64,000 bases of DNA. Origin: Microbacterium ureisolvens (GTDB lineage: Bacteria; Actinomycetota; Actinomycetes; Actinomycetales; Microbacteriaceae). Below the pieces are notes generated by a model that was not told the origin of the DNA, searched no databases, and saw nothing but the letters and a program-made list of their open reading frames with translations. The stretch lies in the NCBI RefSeq assembly GCF_019511645.1, contig NZ_JAEUAX010000001.1, positions 558,001-622,000 of the forward strand, in the 5' to 3' direction. Shown one piece after another: positions 29,848-38,157 of the stretch; the stretch's first letter is position 1; the number at the start of each line of letters is the position of its first letter. Position numbers and translations under genes: made by a program.

Positions 29848-31203
29848 ATGACGGATGCCGCAACCCGCGCCTCGTCGGCGCTCTCGGAGCGCCTCGACCG
29901 CCTGCCCTTCACCCGCAAGCACCTGCGCGTGCTCACCGGCTCCGGTATCGGGTGGGCCCTGGATGCGATGGACGTCGGGCTCATCTCTTTCATCATCGCG
30001 GCACTGGCGGCGCAGTGGAGTCTCACCCCGACCGAGGCGAGCTGGATCGCCTCGGTCGGCTTCGTGGGCATGGCGGTCGGGGCAAGCGTCGGCGGTCTGC
30101 TCGCGGACCGCTTCGGGCGCCGTCAGGTGTTCGCGCTCACGCTCCTCGTGTATGGGCTCGCGACGGGGGCGAGCGCACTCGTCGGGGGGCTCGCCGCCCT
30201 CCTGGTGCTGCGGTTCCTCGTAGGCCTGGGGCTGGGCGCCGAGCTGCCGGTGGCGAGCACCTACGTGAGCGAATTCGCCCCCGCGCGCATGCGGGGACGG
30301 CTGATCGTGATCCTCGAGGCCTTCTGGGCCATCGGCTGGACCCTCGCCGCCCTCATCGGCTACGTGGTGATCCCGGCCTCCGAGGACGGCTGGCGCTGGG
30401 CGTTCGCGCTGGGTGCGATCCCCGCGGCGTACGCCCTCATCGTGCGCTGGGGTCTGCCCGAGTCGGCCCGCTGGCTCGAGCGACGGGGGCGCTTCACCCA
30501 GGCGGACTCGGTCGTCCGCGCCTTCGAGGACGCCGCTGGGGCACCCGCGGCCCCTCCCACAGACGGCCGGCCGACGGTTCTCCCCGCTGCCGCGACCTCT
30601 CTGGGGGAGCGCCTCGGCACGCTGTGGTCGGCCGAGTTCCGCGTCCGCACCGCGTGCCTCTGGCTGGTGTGGTTCTGCGTCAACTTCTCGTACTACGGCG
30701 CGTTCATCTGGATCCCGTCGATCCTCGTCGCTCAGGGGTACGACCTGGTGCGCTCCTTCGGCTTCACTCTGATCATCACGCTGGCGCAGCTGCCGGGCTA
30801 CGCCGTGGCGGCGTGGCTGATCGAGGTGTGGGGGCGCCGCGCCACGCTCTCGGTCTTCCTCGTCGGCTCGGCGGTGTCGGCGATCTTCTTCGGCACCGCC
30901 TCCGGCGCCGGCGCGATCATCGCCGCGGGCATGGCGCTGTCCTTCTTCAACCTCGGCGCGTGGGGTGCGCTGTATGCGGTGACCCCCGAGATGTACCCGA
31001 CGTCGCTGCGCGCCACCGGCTCCGGCTGGGCGGCCGGCGCGGGGCGCATCGCGTCCATCGTGGCCCCGCTTGTGGTGCCGCCCCTGCTCGTCGCCGGCGG
31101 CGCGCCCGTGCTCTTCGTCGTGTTCGCCGCCTTCTTCGCGGTGGCTGCGGCCGCAGCGTGGGGGCTCGTCGACCGCCGCGGCGTCGCGCTCGACGACCGA
31201 TGA
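29848..31203 (+). CDS. MFS transporter, sugar/niacin-type (NiaP-like)
   Basis: This 451-residue protein has twelve predicted membrane helices. The A-motif between helices 2 and 3 is GGLLADRFGRRQVF; the loop after helix 4 has VSEFAPARMRGRLIV and the late motif TPEMYPTSLRATGSGW is typical of the sugar-porter-like branch including NiaP and aromatic-acid carriers. An Asp in the first helix (GWALDAMDVGLIS) is shared with that branch. The substrate cannot be fixed. It probably starts leaderless at ATG 29848. Confidence 0.88.
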   Translation: MTDAATRASSALSERLDRLPFTRKHLRVLTGSGIGWALDAMDVGLISFIIAALAAQWSLTPTEASWIASVGFVGMAVGASVGGLLADRFGRRQVFALTLLVYGLATGASALVGGLAALLVLRFLVGLGLGAELPVASTYVSEFAPARMRGRLIVILEAFWAIGWTLAALIGYVVIPASEDGWRWAFALGAIPAAYALIVRWGLPESARWLERRGRFTQADSVVRAFEDAAGAPAAPPTDGRPTVLPAAATSLGERLGTLWSAEFRVRTACLWLVWFCVNFSYYGAFIWIPSILVAQGYDLVRSFGFTLIITLAQLPGYAVAAWLIEVWGRRATLSVFLVGSAVSAIFFGTASGAGAIIAAGMALSFFNLGAWGALYAVTPEMYPTSLRATGSGWAAGAGRIASIVAPLVVPPLLVAGGAPVLFVVFAAFFAVAAAAAWGLVDRRGVALDDR

Positions 31204-31232
31204 GCGTGGCGGGGCGCGCGCCGCGCCGGTCG

Positions 31233-31238
31233 TAGGCT
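31233..31238 (+). promoter_or_regulatory. -10 box (TAGGCT) of the SGNH hydrolase gene
   Basis: TAGGCT ends 7 nt before the GTG at 31246, with no Shine-Dalgarno sequence. Confidence 0.5.
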
Positions 31239-31245
31239 TGAGCTC

Positions 31246-32007
31246 GTGGCATCCGTTCGATACGTCGCGATCGGCGACTCCTTCACCGAGGGTGTGGGCG
31301 ATGAGCTGCCCGATGGGCGCGTGCGCGGATGGGCCGACCTCGTCGCGCAGGGGTGGGCCACCGCGACGGGGGAGGCAGTCGAGTACGCCAACCTGGCGAT
31401 CCGCGGCAAGCTGGTGTGGCCGATCGTCGAGCAGCAGCTCGAGCCGGCGCTCGCACTGAAGCCGACGCATCTGTCGTTCAACGGCGGCGGCAACGACATG
31501 CTGCGCCCCCGCACGAGCGTCGCGCACGTACTGGCGGCCTTCGAGACGGTGTTGCGCCGATGCGACGAGGAGGGTGTGCAGCTCATCGTGCTCTCGGGCG
31601 CGAATCCGACGGCGCAGCTGCCGCTGAAGCGCGTGATCCAGCGGCGCGGTGACCTCCTGTCATACGCCGTCGAGGCGCGTCTGGCCGAGCGCACCGACGT
31701 GGTGCAGGCGTACAACTGGTTCGACGAGGAGTTGGCGACGCCGCCGTACTGGTCGGAGGACCGCCTGCATATGAACTCGCGCGGGCACCACCGCGTCGCT
31801 GCGCGCGTGCTGAGTTCGCTCGGCGTCGAGCCCGTGCCGCAGTGGTGGTCACAGCCGCCGCTTCCCCCGATGGGCTCGCGTGGCGCGGCCTATTACCGCG
31901 AGCATGTCGGTCCGTGGGTCCGGCGCCGCCTGACCGGGACGTCGTCGGGAGACGGTCGCGAGCCGAAGTTCGGTCAGTGGACCGAGATCGCTCCTGCCGC
32001 CCACTGA
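31246..32007 (+). CDS. SGNH/GDSL hydrolase family protein
   Basis: This 253-residue predicted esterase has block I GDSFTEGVGDE with nucleophile Ser, block III FNGGGNDML with the Asn oxyanion residue, and block V DRLHMNSRGHHRVA with catalytic Asp and His. There is no signal peptide, so it is probably cytoplasmic. A C-terminal extension of about 60 residues (WWSQPPLPPMG, REHVGPWVRRRL) goes beyond the core and is common in actinobacterial members. Convergent with the next gene. Confidence 0.9.
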   Translation: MASVRYVAIGDSFTEGVGDELPDGRVRGWADLVAQGWATATGEAVEYANLAIRGKLVWPIVEQQLEPALALKPTHLSFNGGGNDMLRPRTSVAHVLAAFETVLRRCDEEGVQLIVLSGANPTAQLPLKRVIQRRGDLLSYAVEARLAERTDVVQAYNWFDEELATPPYWSEDRLHMNSRGHHRVAARVLSSLGVEPVPQWWSQPPLPPMGSRGAAYYREHVGPWVRRRLTGTSSGDGREPKFGQWTEIAPAAH

Positions 32008-32050
32008 GCAGCCGTCGCCGGCGCGGCGTCCACCCCGCGCCAGCGCTCGC

Positions 32051-32620
32051 TCACGTGGCAGAGCCCTTCACGGCGTAGGTCAGCTCGGCGAACGCGCCCG
32101 CCTGCCGTACGACGGTCAGCTCCAGTCGGTCGGCGCCGAGGCTGCGGGGGAGGAGCGGCTTGCCGGAGGGCAGCGTCGCCGGCGCGATCGAGACGCGGAT
32201 CTCATCGAGCAGCCCCGCGTCGGCGAACTGGCCGGCGAGGTCGCCGCCGCCCACGATCCACACGTCGCGGTCGCCCGCCGAGGCGCGGATCTGCGGCCAC
32301 ACATCGCGCACGTCGCCCGAGGCGAACCGGATGTCGACACCCGGCACAACAGGTTGATCCTTGCTCGTGAACACCCACGTGGGGCGGTCGCCGTAGTACG
32401 ACGGCCACTTCTCGGGATGGGCGACCAGGTCTTCGTGCTCGATCACCCACCGATAGGTCGACGAGCCCTGCACGAGCACCCCGATGCCGGCGAGGAACCG
32501 CTGGAAGTCCTCGTCGCCTCCTTCGCCCCCAGGGACGGCGAAGAGCCAATCGAGCGAGTCGTGATCATCGGCGAGGAACCCGTTGAGCGTGGTGGCGGTG
32601 TAGTAGACGACACGGGGCAT
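32051..32620 (-). CDS. Dihydrofolate reductase family protein (RibD-C-like)
   Basis: This 189-residue protein has the DHFR/RibD C-terminal reductase fold: VVYYTATTLNGFLADDHDSLDWL at the N-terminus (in parts), a YRWVIEH segment, VFTSKDQP, and the NADPH-binding VWIVGGGDLAGQFADAGLLDE. These family members are NADPH-dependent reductases of unknown substrate, not the housekeeping folate enzyme. ATG 32620 follows TACCGT by 6 nt. It is divergent from the arsR-type gene. Confidence 0.87.
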   Translation of the reverse strand: MPRVVYYTATTLNGFLADDHDSLDWLFAVPGGEGGDEDFQRFLAGIGVLVQGSSTYRWVIEHEDLVAHPEKWPSYYGDRPTWVFTSKDQPVVPGVDIRFASGDVRDVWPQIRASAGDRDVWIVGGGDLAGQFADAGLLDEIRVSIAPATLPSGKPLLPRSLGADRLELTVVRQAGAFAELTYAVKGSAT

Positions 32621-32626
32621 GCGGTC

Positions 32627-32632
32627 ACGGTA
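32627..32632 (-). promoter_or_regulatory. -10 box (TACCGT) of the DHFR-family gene
   Basis: On the minus strand TACCGT ends 6 nt before the ATG at 32620. Confidence 0.5.
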
Positions 32633-32676
32633 GCGCGCATCGCCGACGCCGGCGTGACGGGGATGAGCACAATCGC

Positions 32677-32719
32677 TTGACGAGTGTTCAACCAAACAGT
32701 ATTGTACTGAGCGGTTGAA
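32677..32719 (+). promoter_or_regulatory. Promoter and nested-dyad operator of the arsR-type operon
   Basis: The -35 TTGACG (32677-32682) and -10 TATTGT (32700-32705) are 17 bp apart. A 33-bp dyad is centred within the -10: TTCAACC-N3-CAGTA-TTG-TACTG-N3-GGTTGAA, spanning 32687-32719, with all twelve arm positions matched. It covers spacer, -10 and start site, as expected for an autorepressor site. Confidence 0.75.
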
Positions 32720-32732
32720 TAGAGGAGGCGAG

Positions 32733-33122
32733 ATGACCGATTCACTGAGCCGCACCTTCGCGGCTCTCGCAGATCCGACACGTCGCGCCATGCTCGCCCG
32801 GCTGAGCGAAGGCGAGGCGACGGTGGGCGAACTCGCCGAGCCGTTCCAGATGACGTTCGCCGCCGTGTCGAAGCACCTGCGTGTTCTCGAGGGGGCGGGC
32901 CTCGTCACCCGCGGCCGCCACGCCCAGTACCGCCCGGCCCGGCTCGACGCGCGGCCCCTGGCAGCGGCATCCGACTGGATCGGCGGTTACGCGCAGTTCT
33001 GGGAGGACAGCCTCGGCGCCCTCGATCACTACCTCAACGCCCTGCAGCAGCTCGGGGCACCCCGCACCACACCGGCCGGCGGCACCGCCGAACCCATCGA
33101 GAAGGAGCACGACCATGACTGA
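32733..33122 (+). CDS. ArsR family transcriptional regulator
   Basis: This 129-residue winged-helix protein has the pattern LSRTFAALADPTRRAMLARL, GEATVGELAEPFQMTFAAVSKHL as helix-turn-helix and LVTRGRHAQYRPARL as wing. No metal-binding Cys pair is present, so it belongs to the SRPBCC-linked ArsR group. ATG 32733 has a strong AGGAGG upstream. The stop overlaps the SRPBCC gene (ATGACTGA), so the two are translated together. It probably represses its own operon through the dyad. Confidence 0.92.
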   Translation: MTDSLSRTFAALADPTRRAMLARLSEGEATVGELAEPFQMTFAAVSKHLRVLEGAGLVTRGRHAQYRPARLDARPLAAASDWIGGYAQFWEDSLGALDHYLNALQQLGAPRTTPAGGTAEPIEKEHDHD

Positions 33123-33561
33123 GTACTTCACTGTCACCCGCACCCTGCAGGCTCCCCGCGAGCTGGTGTTCGAGGCCCTGACCAGGCCCGAGCACTTCGC
33201 GGTGTGGTTCGGCACGGCCGCGGTCGAGGTGCCGCAGGACAGCCTGACGATGGACGTGCGGCCCGGGGGCGCCTTCCGCGCCGTCATGCTCCTGCCCGAT
33301 GGCAACCGCATCGACTGGGCGGGGGAGTACAAGGTGGTCGAGCCGCCGTCGCACCTCTCGATGACGCTGACCGACCAGCCCGGTGACGACGCGGGCCTCC
33401 CGGTGCTGTTCGACCTCGAAGAGTCCGGCGACGGCACCGTGCTCACGATCCGTCAGGACCGCAGCGACTTCACCGACGAGCAGGTCGCCGCGACGATCGC
33501 CGGCTACAACGCGTTCATCGACGACATCGAGCGCGTGCTGGAGCGCCTCCAGACCGCCTGA
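33115..33561 (+). CDS. SRPBCC (AHSA1-like) domain protein
   Basis: This 148-residue protein has the START/Bet v1-like helix-grip fold: FTVTRTLQAPRELVFEALT with a ligand-cavity entrance, MDVRPGGAFRAVM, then a C-terminal long helix ending in DDIERVLERLQ. ArsR-SRPBCC pairs are common in actinobacteria; the SRPBCC partner may bind a small hydrophobic ligand, but no function is established. It is coupled to the arsR-type gene by an 8-nt overlap. Confidence 0.9.
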   Translation: MTEYFTVTRTLQAPRELVFEALTRPEHFAVWFGTAAVEVPQDSLTMDVRPGGAFRAVMLLPDGNRIDWAGEYKVVEPPSHLSMTLTDQPGDDAGLPVLFDLEESGDGTVLTIRQDRSDFTDEQVAATIAGYNAFIDDIERVLERLQTA

Positions 33562-33567
33562 GCGCCG

Positions 33568-34404
33568 TCACAGAGCGCCCAGGCGGCGCAACGCACTCAT
33601 CGCGAGCATGCTGCCCGCCCGGGCGCTCTGGCGCGGGTCGGCGCCCTCCAGCGCCGCCACGATATAACCTGCGGCGAAGGCATCGCCCGCACCGGTGGAG
33701 TCGATGACGTCGTCCACCCGTTGGACGGGCACCTCGCTCACCTGGCCGTCCGCGGCGACCAGGACCGGCTCGGCGCCTCGCTTGACCACGTACACCCCGC
33801 TCGGCTGCAGCCCGAGTTCACCCGCCGTGCGCGCCTCGTCCTCATTCGCGAACACGACGTCGGGCTTGAGCTCCACGAGCACCCGCCGGAGCTCTTCACG
33901 GCCGAGCGCACGCATGGTCGCCACGCTCGACAGGTCCAGGCTCACCCCCGCGCCTCGCGCCGCAGCCCGGGCGGCACCATCCGTCACCGCCCGCGCGGAC
34001 GGCGCCGACGCGAAGCCGTACAGCGGAACATGGACCCAGTCAGCGCCGGCGAGCCACGCCGGATCGATGGCGTCGAGTTCGGCCGCCGCGCCGCGGTCCG
34101 TGATCATCGTGCGCTCGCCCACGGCGTCCACGAGCACGACGATCGCGCCGGTGCGGCCGTGCCGCTGCACCCTGACGTCGACGCCCGCGGCTTCGAGCTC
34201 TCCGACGAGAGCGCGCGCCAGCGTGTCGTCGCCGACACGGCCGATGAAGCGGGACGGATGCTGCGACGCGGCCGCCGCCGCCACGTTCGCGGCGCTCCCG
34301 CCCCGTGTGAGCCGCACCTCCGCGGCGTTGTCGGTGCCGCGTTCGAGGGCGGCGCCGCCGAGGACGATGAGGTCGGCGACGAGATCGCCGATCACGACGA
34401 GCAT
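33568..34404 (-). CDS. psuK: PfkB-family kinase, probable pseudouridine kinase
   Basis: This 278-residue ribokinase-fold enzyme has the N-terminal glycine pair RGGSAANVAAA and the C-terminal ATP/catalytic signature DVIDSTGAGDAFAAGY with the catalytic Asp. The coupling to psuG (ATGA overlap, same strand) points to pseudouridine as substrate: the kinase makes pseudouridine-5'-phosphate, which PsuG splits. The family alone does not prove the substrate; other nucleoside or sugar kinases look alike. Confidence 0.82.
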   Translation of the reverse strand: MLVVIGDLVADLIVLGGAALERGTDNAAEVRLTRGGSAANVAAAAASQHPSRFIGRVGDDTLARALVGELEAAGVDVRVQRHGRTGAIVVLVDAVGERTMITDRGAAAELDAIDPAWLAGADWVHVPLYGFASAPSARAVTDGAARAAARGAGVSLDLSSVATMRALGREELRRVLVELKPDVVFANEDEARTAGELGLQPSGVYVVKRGAEPVLVAADGQVSEVPVQRVDDVIDSTGAGDAFAAGYIVAALEGADPRQSARAGSMLAMSALRRLGAL

Positions 34405-35324
34405 CAGGCGTCGCCGGCGAGCGCCTGTGCGATGCGAGCGCCGAGGTCGACGTTGCCGCGGTATACCGCGACGTTGACGTCGAGGCTGCGTCCGCCCGTC
34501 TCGCGCTGGAAGAAGTCCAGCAGGAACGGCGTCGTGTCGTGCCCCGCGATCCCTTCGGCGTCGGCCGCGGCGAGCGCCCGCGCGAGCACGTCATCGTGCA
34601 GCGCCGGGTCGAGCTGCCGATCGGCGGCCACCGGATTGGCGACGAGCAGTGTCGACGAGATGCCCAGGGCGTCGCGCGTGCGCGCGATCGCGGCGATCTC
34701 CGCCGGAGAGTCCACCGAGTACTCCAGGTCGTGGCCGGAGTCACCGATGTAGAAGCCGGGGTAGTCGGTGGTGCGGTAGCCCACCACCGTGAGGTTGAGC
34801 GTCTCGAGCCGCTCGAGGGTCAGCGCGATGTCGAGGATCGACTTGACGCCCGCGCTCACCACGACGAGGGGGAGCCCGGCGAGTGTCGGCAGATCGGCGG
34901 ACTCGTCGAAGGTCTGCGCGGCGCCCCGGTGCACGCCGCCGAGTCCTCCGGTCGAGAAGACCCGCACGCCTGCCCTCGCTGCGAGGTGCGCGGTGGCCGC
35001 GACGGTCGTGCCCGCGCTGAGACCCTTGACCACCGCGACGGGCAGGTCGCGCACGCTCGCCTTCACGATGCCGTCGGCGGTGGAGAGACGCTCGATCTCA
35101 TCGGGCGACAGGCCGACGGTGGGTCGGCCTTCCACGACGCCGATCGTCGCGGGAACGACGCCGAGCGCCCGCACGCGGGCCTCGGCTTCGAGGGCGACCG
35201 TGACATTGCGCGGCCGCGGCAGGCCGTGCGTGAAGATCGTGGACTCGAGCGCCAGCACGGGGTCCCCCGTGGCGATGGCGTCGCGCACCTCGGGGGCGAT
35301 GACAACGGGGTCGGACACGGGCAT
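34404..35324 (-). CDS. psuG: Pseudouridine-5'-phosphate glycosidase
   Basis: This 306-residue enzyme cleaves pseudouridine-5'-phosphate to uracil and ribose-5-phosphate. Conserved segments: ALESTIFTHGLPRPRN, GVVEGRPTVGL, the catalytic-Lys region ASVRDLPVAVVKGLSAGTTV, FSTGGLGGVHRGA and LLVANPV. Length and motifs are standard. The uracil can be salvaged and the ribose-5-phosphate enters the pentose pathway. A TACTGT hexamer at 35364-35369 on the minus strand may be the -10 of the operon. Confidence 0.93.
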   Translation of the reverse strand: MPVSDPVVIAPEVRDAIATGDPVLALESTIFTHGLPRPRNVTVALEAEARVRALGVVPATIGVVEGRPTVGLSPDEIERLSTADGIVKASVRDLPVAVVKGLSAGTTVAATAHLAARAGVRVFSTGGLGGVHRGAAQTFDESADLPTLAGLPLVVVSAGVKSILDIALTLERLETLNLTVVGYRTTDYPGFYIGDSGHDLEYSVDSPAEIAAIARTRDALGISSTLLVANPVAADRQLDPALHDDVLARALAAADAEGIAGHDTTPFLLDFFQRETGGRSLDVNVAVYRGNVDLGARIAQALAGDA

Positions 35325-35363
35325 CCTTTCGATCCGGGCAGCGCTTCCTGGCCGAATAGGGAC

Positions 35364-35369
35364 ACAGTA
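35364..35369 (-). promoter_or_regulatory. Putative -10 box (TACTGT) of psuG-psuK
   Basis: On the minus strand TACTGT lies 39 nt before the psuG ATG, which has a GAAAGG ribosome site. No clear -35 box. Confidence 0.35.
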
Positions 35370-35426
35370 TCGAGCGGATGCCGCGACCCGCCCGACCCGC
35401 GGGCACGAGTCCTCCGATGCGGGCGG

Positions 35427-36767
35427 TCAGCGGCGCGCGCGACGCGGCGCCCTGGGCGGGTCCATGCCCAGGCGTATGCGCGTGCGCTTGCGCTCGATGA
35501 CGATGAACGTGCCGCCGAGCGCCCACAGCGGGACCTGCATGAGGAACGCCAGGCGGAACGCGTCGAGGTTGTACGTCGCCGGCGTGCCGGCGCCCTGCAG
35601 GTCGAGGGCGAGACCGATGAGGAGGATCGCGACCAACGCCGCGAGGAAGCCGCCCGCGTTCGTCACCCCCGTCGCCGTGCTGAGCCGATGCGAGGGGTTG
35701 TGCGTGCGGGCGTGGTCGAACGCGATCATCGAGGCGGGACCGCCCGTGGCCAGGGCGACGGCGAGGGCGACCAGCAGCCACAGCGGCGCGGGGCCGGGGT
35801 ACGCGATGACGGCGAGCCAGGCGACCGCCTGCACGCCGACGGTCGGGAGCACCAGTGCCCGCGACCGCAGATGCGGGTTGCGCCGCGACAGCTCGCCCAT
35901 GATCGGCCCGAGAGCCATGCCCACGACGACGTACAGCGACATGATCGAGGCGGCTCCGGCCGTGCTGAGGCCCTCTCCGGCGGTGAGGAACGGCATCCCC
36001 CACAGCAGGACGAACGCGGTTCCCGCGAACGGCGTCGTGAAATGCGACCAGAACGCCAGCCGCGTCCCCGGATGCGCCCACGCCGCCCGGATCCCGACAC
36101 CGGTGTCGACCGACGAGGTCACGACACGGATCGCGCCGGTGTCGGTGTCCACCGACACGTCCTCGTCGCGGTCGGCCGGGTGGTTCCGGATCAGGAGGAA
36201 CACGAGCACCGCGAAAAGCACGCCGAGGCCGGCGATGCTGCCGAACGTGATCGTCCACGAGGTGGCGTGCAGCAGCGCCGCCAGCGGGATCAGCGCCACG
36301 AGCTGGCCGCCCTGGCCGACGATGCCGGTGAGCTGCACCATGATCGGGCCGCGCTGTGCGGGAAACCACGTCGCGATCAGCCGCAGCACTCCCGGAAAGA
36401 TCGCGGCGTCGCCGGCGCCCAGCAGCATCCGGGCGAGGATCGCCACGCCGACGCTGGGGGAGACGGCCATCGTGAGCTGTCCCAGCGCCATCAGCAGCAT
36501 CCCGACCGTCATGATGGGCCGCGCGCCATAGCGGTCGAGCAGCACGCCGATCGGGATCTGCATACCGCCGTATACCGCGAGCTGCACCACCGCGAAGAGC
36601 GACAGCGTCGCGGCGTCGGCGTCGAAACGCGCCGCCGCGTCGACGCCGACCGCACTCAACGACGAGCGGTTCGTGATCGCGAGGACGTAGCCGGCCACGC
36701 CGACCGTCCAGATCACCCAGGCGTACGCTCCCGGCCCCGCGGTGCGGGGACGGGACAGACTGTGCAC
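35427..36767 (-). CDS. MFS transporter (NarK/nitrate-type or metabolite)
   Basis: This 446-residue protein has twelve predicted helices. Features: SLSAVGVDAAARFDADAAT after helix 1, the A-motif GVLLDRYGARPIM, AGDAAIFPGVLRLIATWFPAQRGP after helix 4, and a long central loop with an acidic DEDVSVDTDTG stretch. The substrate is unknown; some nitrate and organophosphate carriers share this layout. GTG 36767 is chosen because TACTGT ends exactly 6 nt upstream, and because the in-frame upstream region is Arg/Pro-rich and non-conserved in character. Confidence 0.85.
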   Translation of the reverse strand: MHSLSRPRTAGPGAYAWVIWTVGVAGYVLAITNRSSLSAVGVDAAARFDADAATLSLFAVVQLAVYGGMQIPIGVLLDRYGARPIMTVGMLLMALGQLTMAVSPSVGVAILARMLLGAGDAAIFPGVLRLIATWFPAQRGPIMVQLTGIVGQGGQLVALIPLAALLHATSWTITFGSIAGLGVLFAVLVFLLIRNHPADRDEDVSVDTDTGAIRVVTSSVDTGVGIRAAWAHPGTRLAFWSHFTTPFAGTAFVLLWGMPFLTAGEGLSTAGAASIMSLYVVVGMALGPIMGELSRRNPHLRSRALVLPTVGVQAVAWLAVIAYPGPAPLWLLVALAVALATGGPASMIAFDHARTHNPSHRLSTATGVTNAGGFLAALVAILLIGLALDLQGAGTPATYNLDAFRLAFLMQVPLWALGGTFIVIERKRTRIRLGMDPPRAPRRARR

Positions 36768-36773
36768 CCTTCC

Positions 36774-36779
36774 ACAGTA
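36774..36779 (-). promoter_or_regulatory. -10 box (TACTGT) of the MFS gene
   Basis: On the minus strand TACTGT ends 6 nt before the GTG at 36767; GGAAGG fills the gap. Confidence 0.5.
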
Positions 36780-36786
36780 GTCACCG

Positions 36787-36872
36787 AGACGGATGCAGCC
36801 GCCCGCTGCGGCCCGCTCAGTAGGCCGAGCTCGCCGCGGGTGGGGTCCCACACATGGCGGCAGCATCCGTCT
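36787..36872. repeat. 16-nt inverted GGATGC pair in a divergent intergenic region
   Basis: AGACGGATGCAGCCGC (36787-36802) and the complement of AGACGGATGCTGCCGC (36857-36872) form arms matching at 15 of 16 positions, 54 nt apart, between the MFS and DUF6458 genes. Confidence 0.6.
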
Positions 36873-36882
36873 TCTGTCAACC

Positions 36883-36937
36883 CCCTCCCGCGACCCATGG
36901 CGGGCGCGGGAGGGTACGGGCGGGACTACCCGTCCCG
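36883..36937. repeat. Two adjacent hairpins upstream of the DUF6458 gene
   Basis: Hairpin 1: CCCTCCCGCG (36883-36892) pairs with CGCGGGAGGG (36905-36914). Hairpin 2: CGGGCGGG (36917-36924) pairs with CCCG-T-CCCG (36929-36937), one base bulged, around an ACTA loop. They lie in the probable leader of the gene. Confidence 0.55.
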
Positions 36938-36982
36938 AAACAGGGGAGGGCTCGTCGCCGCGCCCCGGAAAGGACACCTCGC

Positions 36983-37246
36983 ATGAGTATCGGAGCAGGC
37001 ATCGCCCTCTTCGCCATCGGAGCGATCCTCGCGTTCGCGGTGAACGTGGAGCTGGAGTGGGTGAATCTCGACATGATCGGCTACATCCTCATGGGTGCGG
37101 GAGCCGTCATCTTCCTGGTCGGCATCGTTCTGCTGGCACGCCGTCGGCGGTCCGAGTCCGTGACGCGGACCGCCGTCGACCCGAACGTCAACGAGCAGGT
37201 CACGCGCCGGAGCACGAGCTCGACCGACGACGCCGCCGGCCTCTGA
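36983..37246 (+). CDS. DUF6458 family small membrane protein
   Basis: This 87-residue protein has two membrane helices (about 5-23 and 32-52). The first loop VELEWVNLDMIGYILMGAG is conserved in character, followed by RRRRSES and a polar tail. The pattern fits DUF6458, widespread in actinobacteria and without known function. GGAAAGG precedes the ATG. Confidence 0.82.
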   Translation: MSIGAGIALFAIGAILAFAVNVELEWVNLDMIGYILMGAGAVIFLVGIVLLARRRRSESVTRTAVDPNVNEQVTRRSTSSTDDAAGL

Positions 37247-37384
37247 CGATCCAGTGACCGCGGGCGCTGCGGCGCCTGCCGTCACGGTCGTGGCCATCCG
37301 GAAAGGCCTGACCCGACAAGGTGACGAGGGGCCGTCATCAACAACTCCCCGCCGCCGTCGACAGCTCCGTAGCGTTGCTGCTCG

Positions 37385-38074
37385 TCAGGACCCGACGTTC
37401 TTCGCGAGAGACGCGCGGAACGCCTCGACCCCCTGCATCTCGATGGGTGCGCCGAGGGTGGCGATGTGGTCACCGCGCAGCGACTCCCAGCGCTCGCGCG
37501 ACATCACGAAGCGGTTGTGCAGCACCGCGACGCCCTCGCGGGCGACGTGGAACGCACCGTCGGACTCGTAGCCCACGCGGCGTGACACCGCGTTCGACGG
37601 GCCGTTGTCGACGAAGGCGCCCGAAGCCGCCTCGCGCGCACCGAGACCCGCGAACGCGAGGTGCAGCGCGAGCATCCGCATGCGCGTTCCGACGCCCCGT
37701 CCCTGGTGGGCGCGGCCCAGCCATGAGCCGGTGGTCACCCGGCGCAGCACCGGCCATTCGTTCGCCGTGAGTCCTTGCACGCCCGCCGGTATGCCGTCGT
37801 GAAGCACTGCGAGCTCGAGGACGAACGACTCGGAGGAGATGCGGTGGCGCGCGCCCCATTGGAACGCGAGCACGCTTCGCGCGACCTCGTCGGCCGTGCC
37901 GCGAGACCACGGGTGTTCGAACGGCATCATCCCGGGATCATGGATGCCGCGTCCCGCCAGTTCCGCGAGCTGCACGAGCAGTTCGTCGTCGATCCAGCGG
38001 AGTTCGAGGTCGCCCGCGCGCACCGAGACCGCAGAGGCGGGCCAGAGCCGGGCGAGCGCGTCGGTGTGCGGCAT
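37385..38074 (-). CDS. GNAT family N-acetyltransferase
   Basis: This 229-residue protein has the GNAT acetyl-CoA site as GSWLGRAHQGRGVGTRMRML (Q/RxxGxG/A), followed by LAFAGLGAREAASGAFVDN and the C-terminal SRRVGYESDG, typical of ribosomal-protein-type (RimJ/RimL) acetyltransferases. The start is uncertain: ATG 38074 begins at MPHTDALARLW and fits the family, while ATG 38110 would add 12 residues. It is transcribed away from the tetR-type gene and shares the region with its double operator, so it may be in the same regulon. Confidence 0.8.
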   Translation of the reverse strand: MPHTDALARLWPASAVSVRAGDLELRWIDDELLVQLAELAGRGIHDPGMMPFEHPWSRGTADEVARSVLAFQWGARHRISSESFVLELAVLHDGIPAGVQGLTANEWPVLRRVTTGSWLGRAHQGRGVGTRMRMLALHLAFAGLGAREAASGAFVDNGPSNAVSRRVGYESDGAFHVAREGVAVLHNRFVMSRERWESLRGDHIATLGAPIEMQGVEAFRASLAKNVGS

Positions 38075-38157
38075 CCCGGAAGTCTGCCAGACGACGTCGG
38101 GGCGGGCCATCGCAGGAGCCGGATGGGGATGTACCGGATCGGCCGGGGATCTCATAG

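Noticed and set aside
28768..32007. LLM monooxygenase, MFS and SGNH hydrolase as one catabolic operon
   Set aside because: The MFS and SGNH genes each have their own -10 box close to the start, so co-transcription is not supported.
34539..36986. Long plus-strand frame opposite psuG and the MFS gene
   Set aside because: Composition (Arg/His/Asp-rich, no domain) is that of an antisense shadow; psuG and the MFS gene on the other strand have full motifs.
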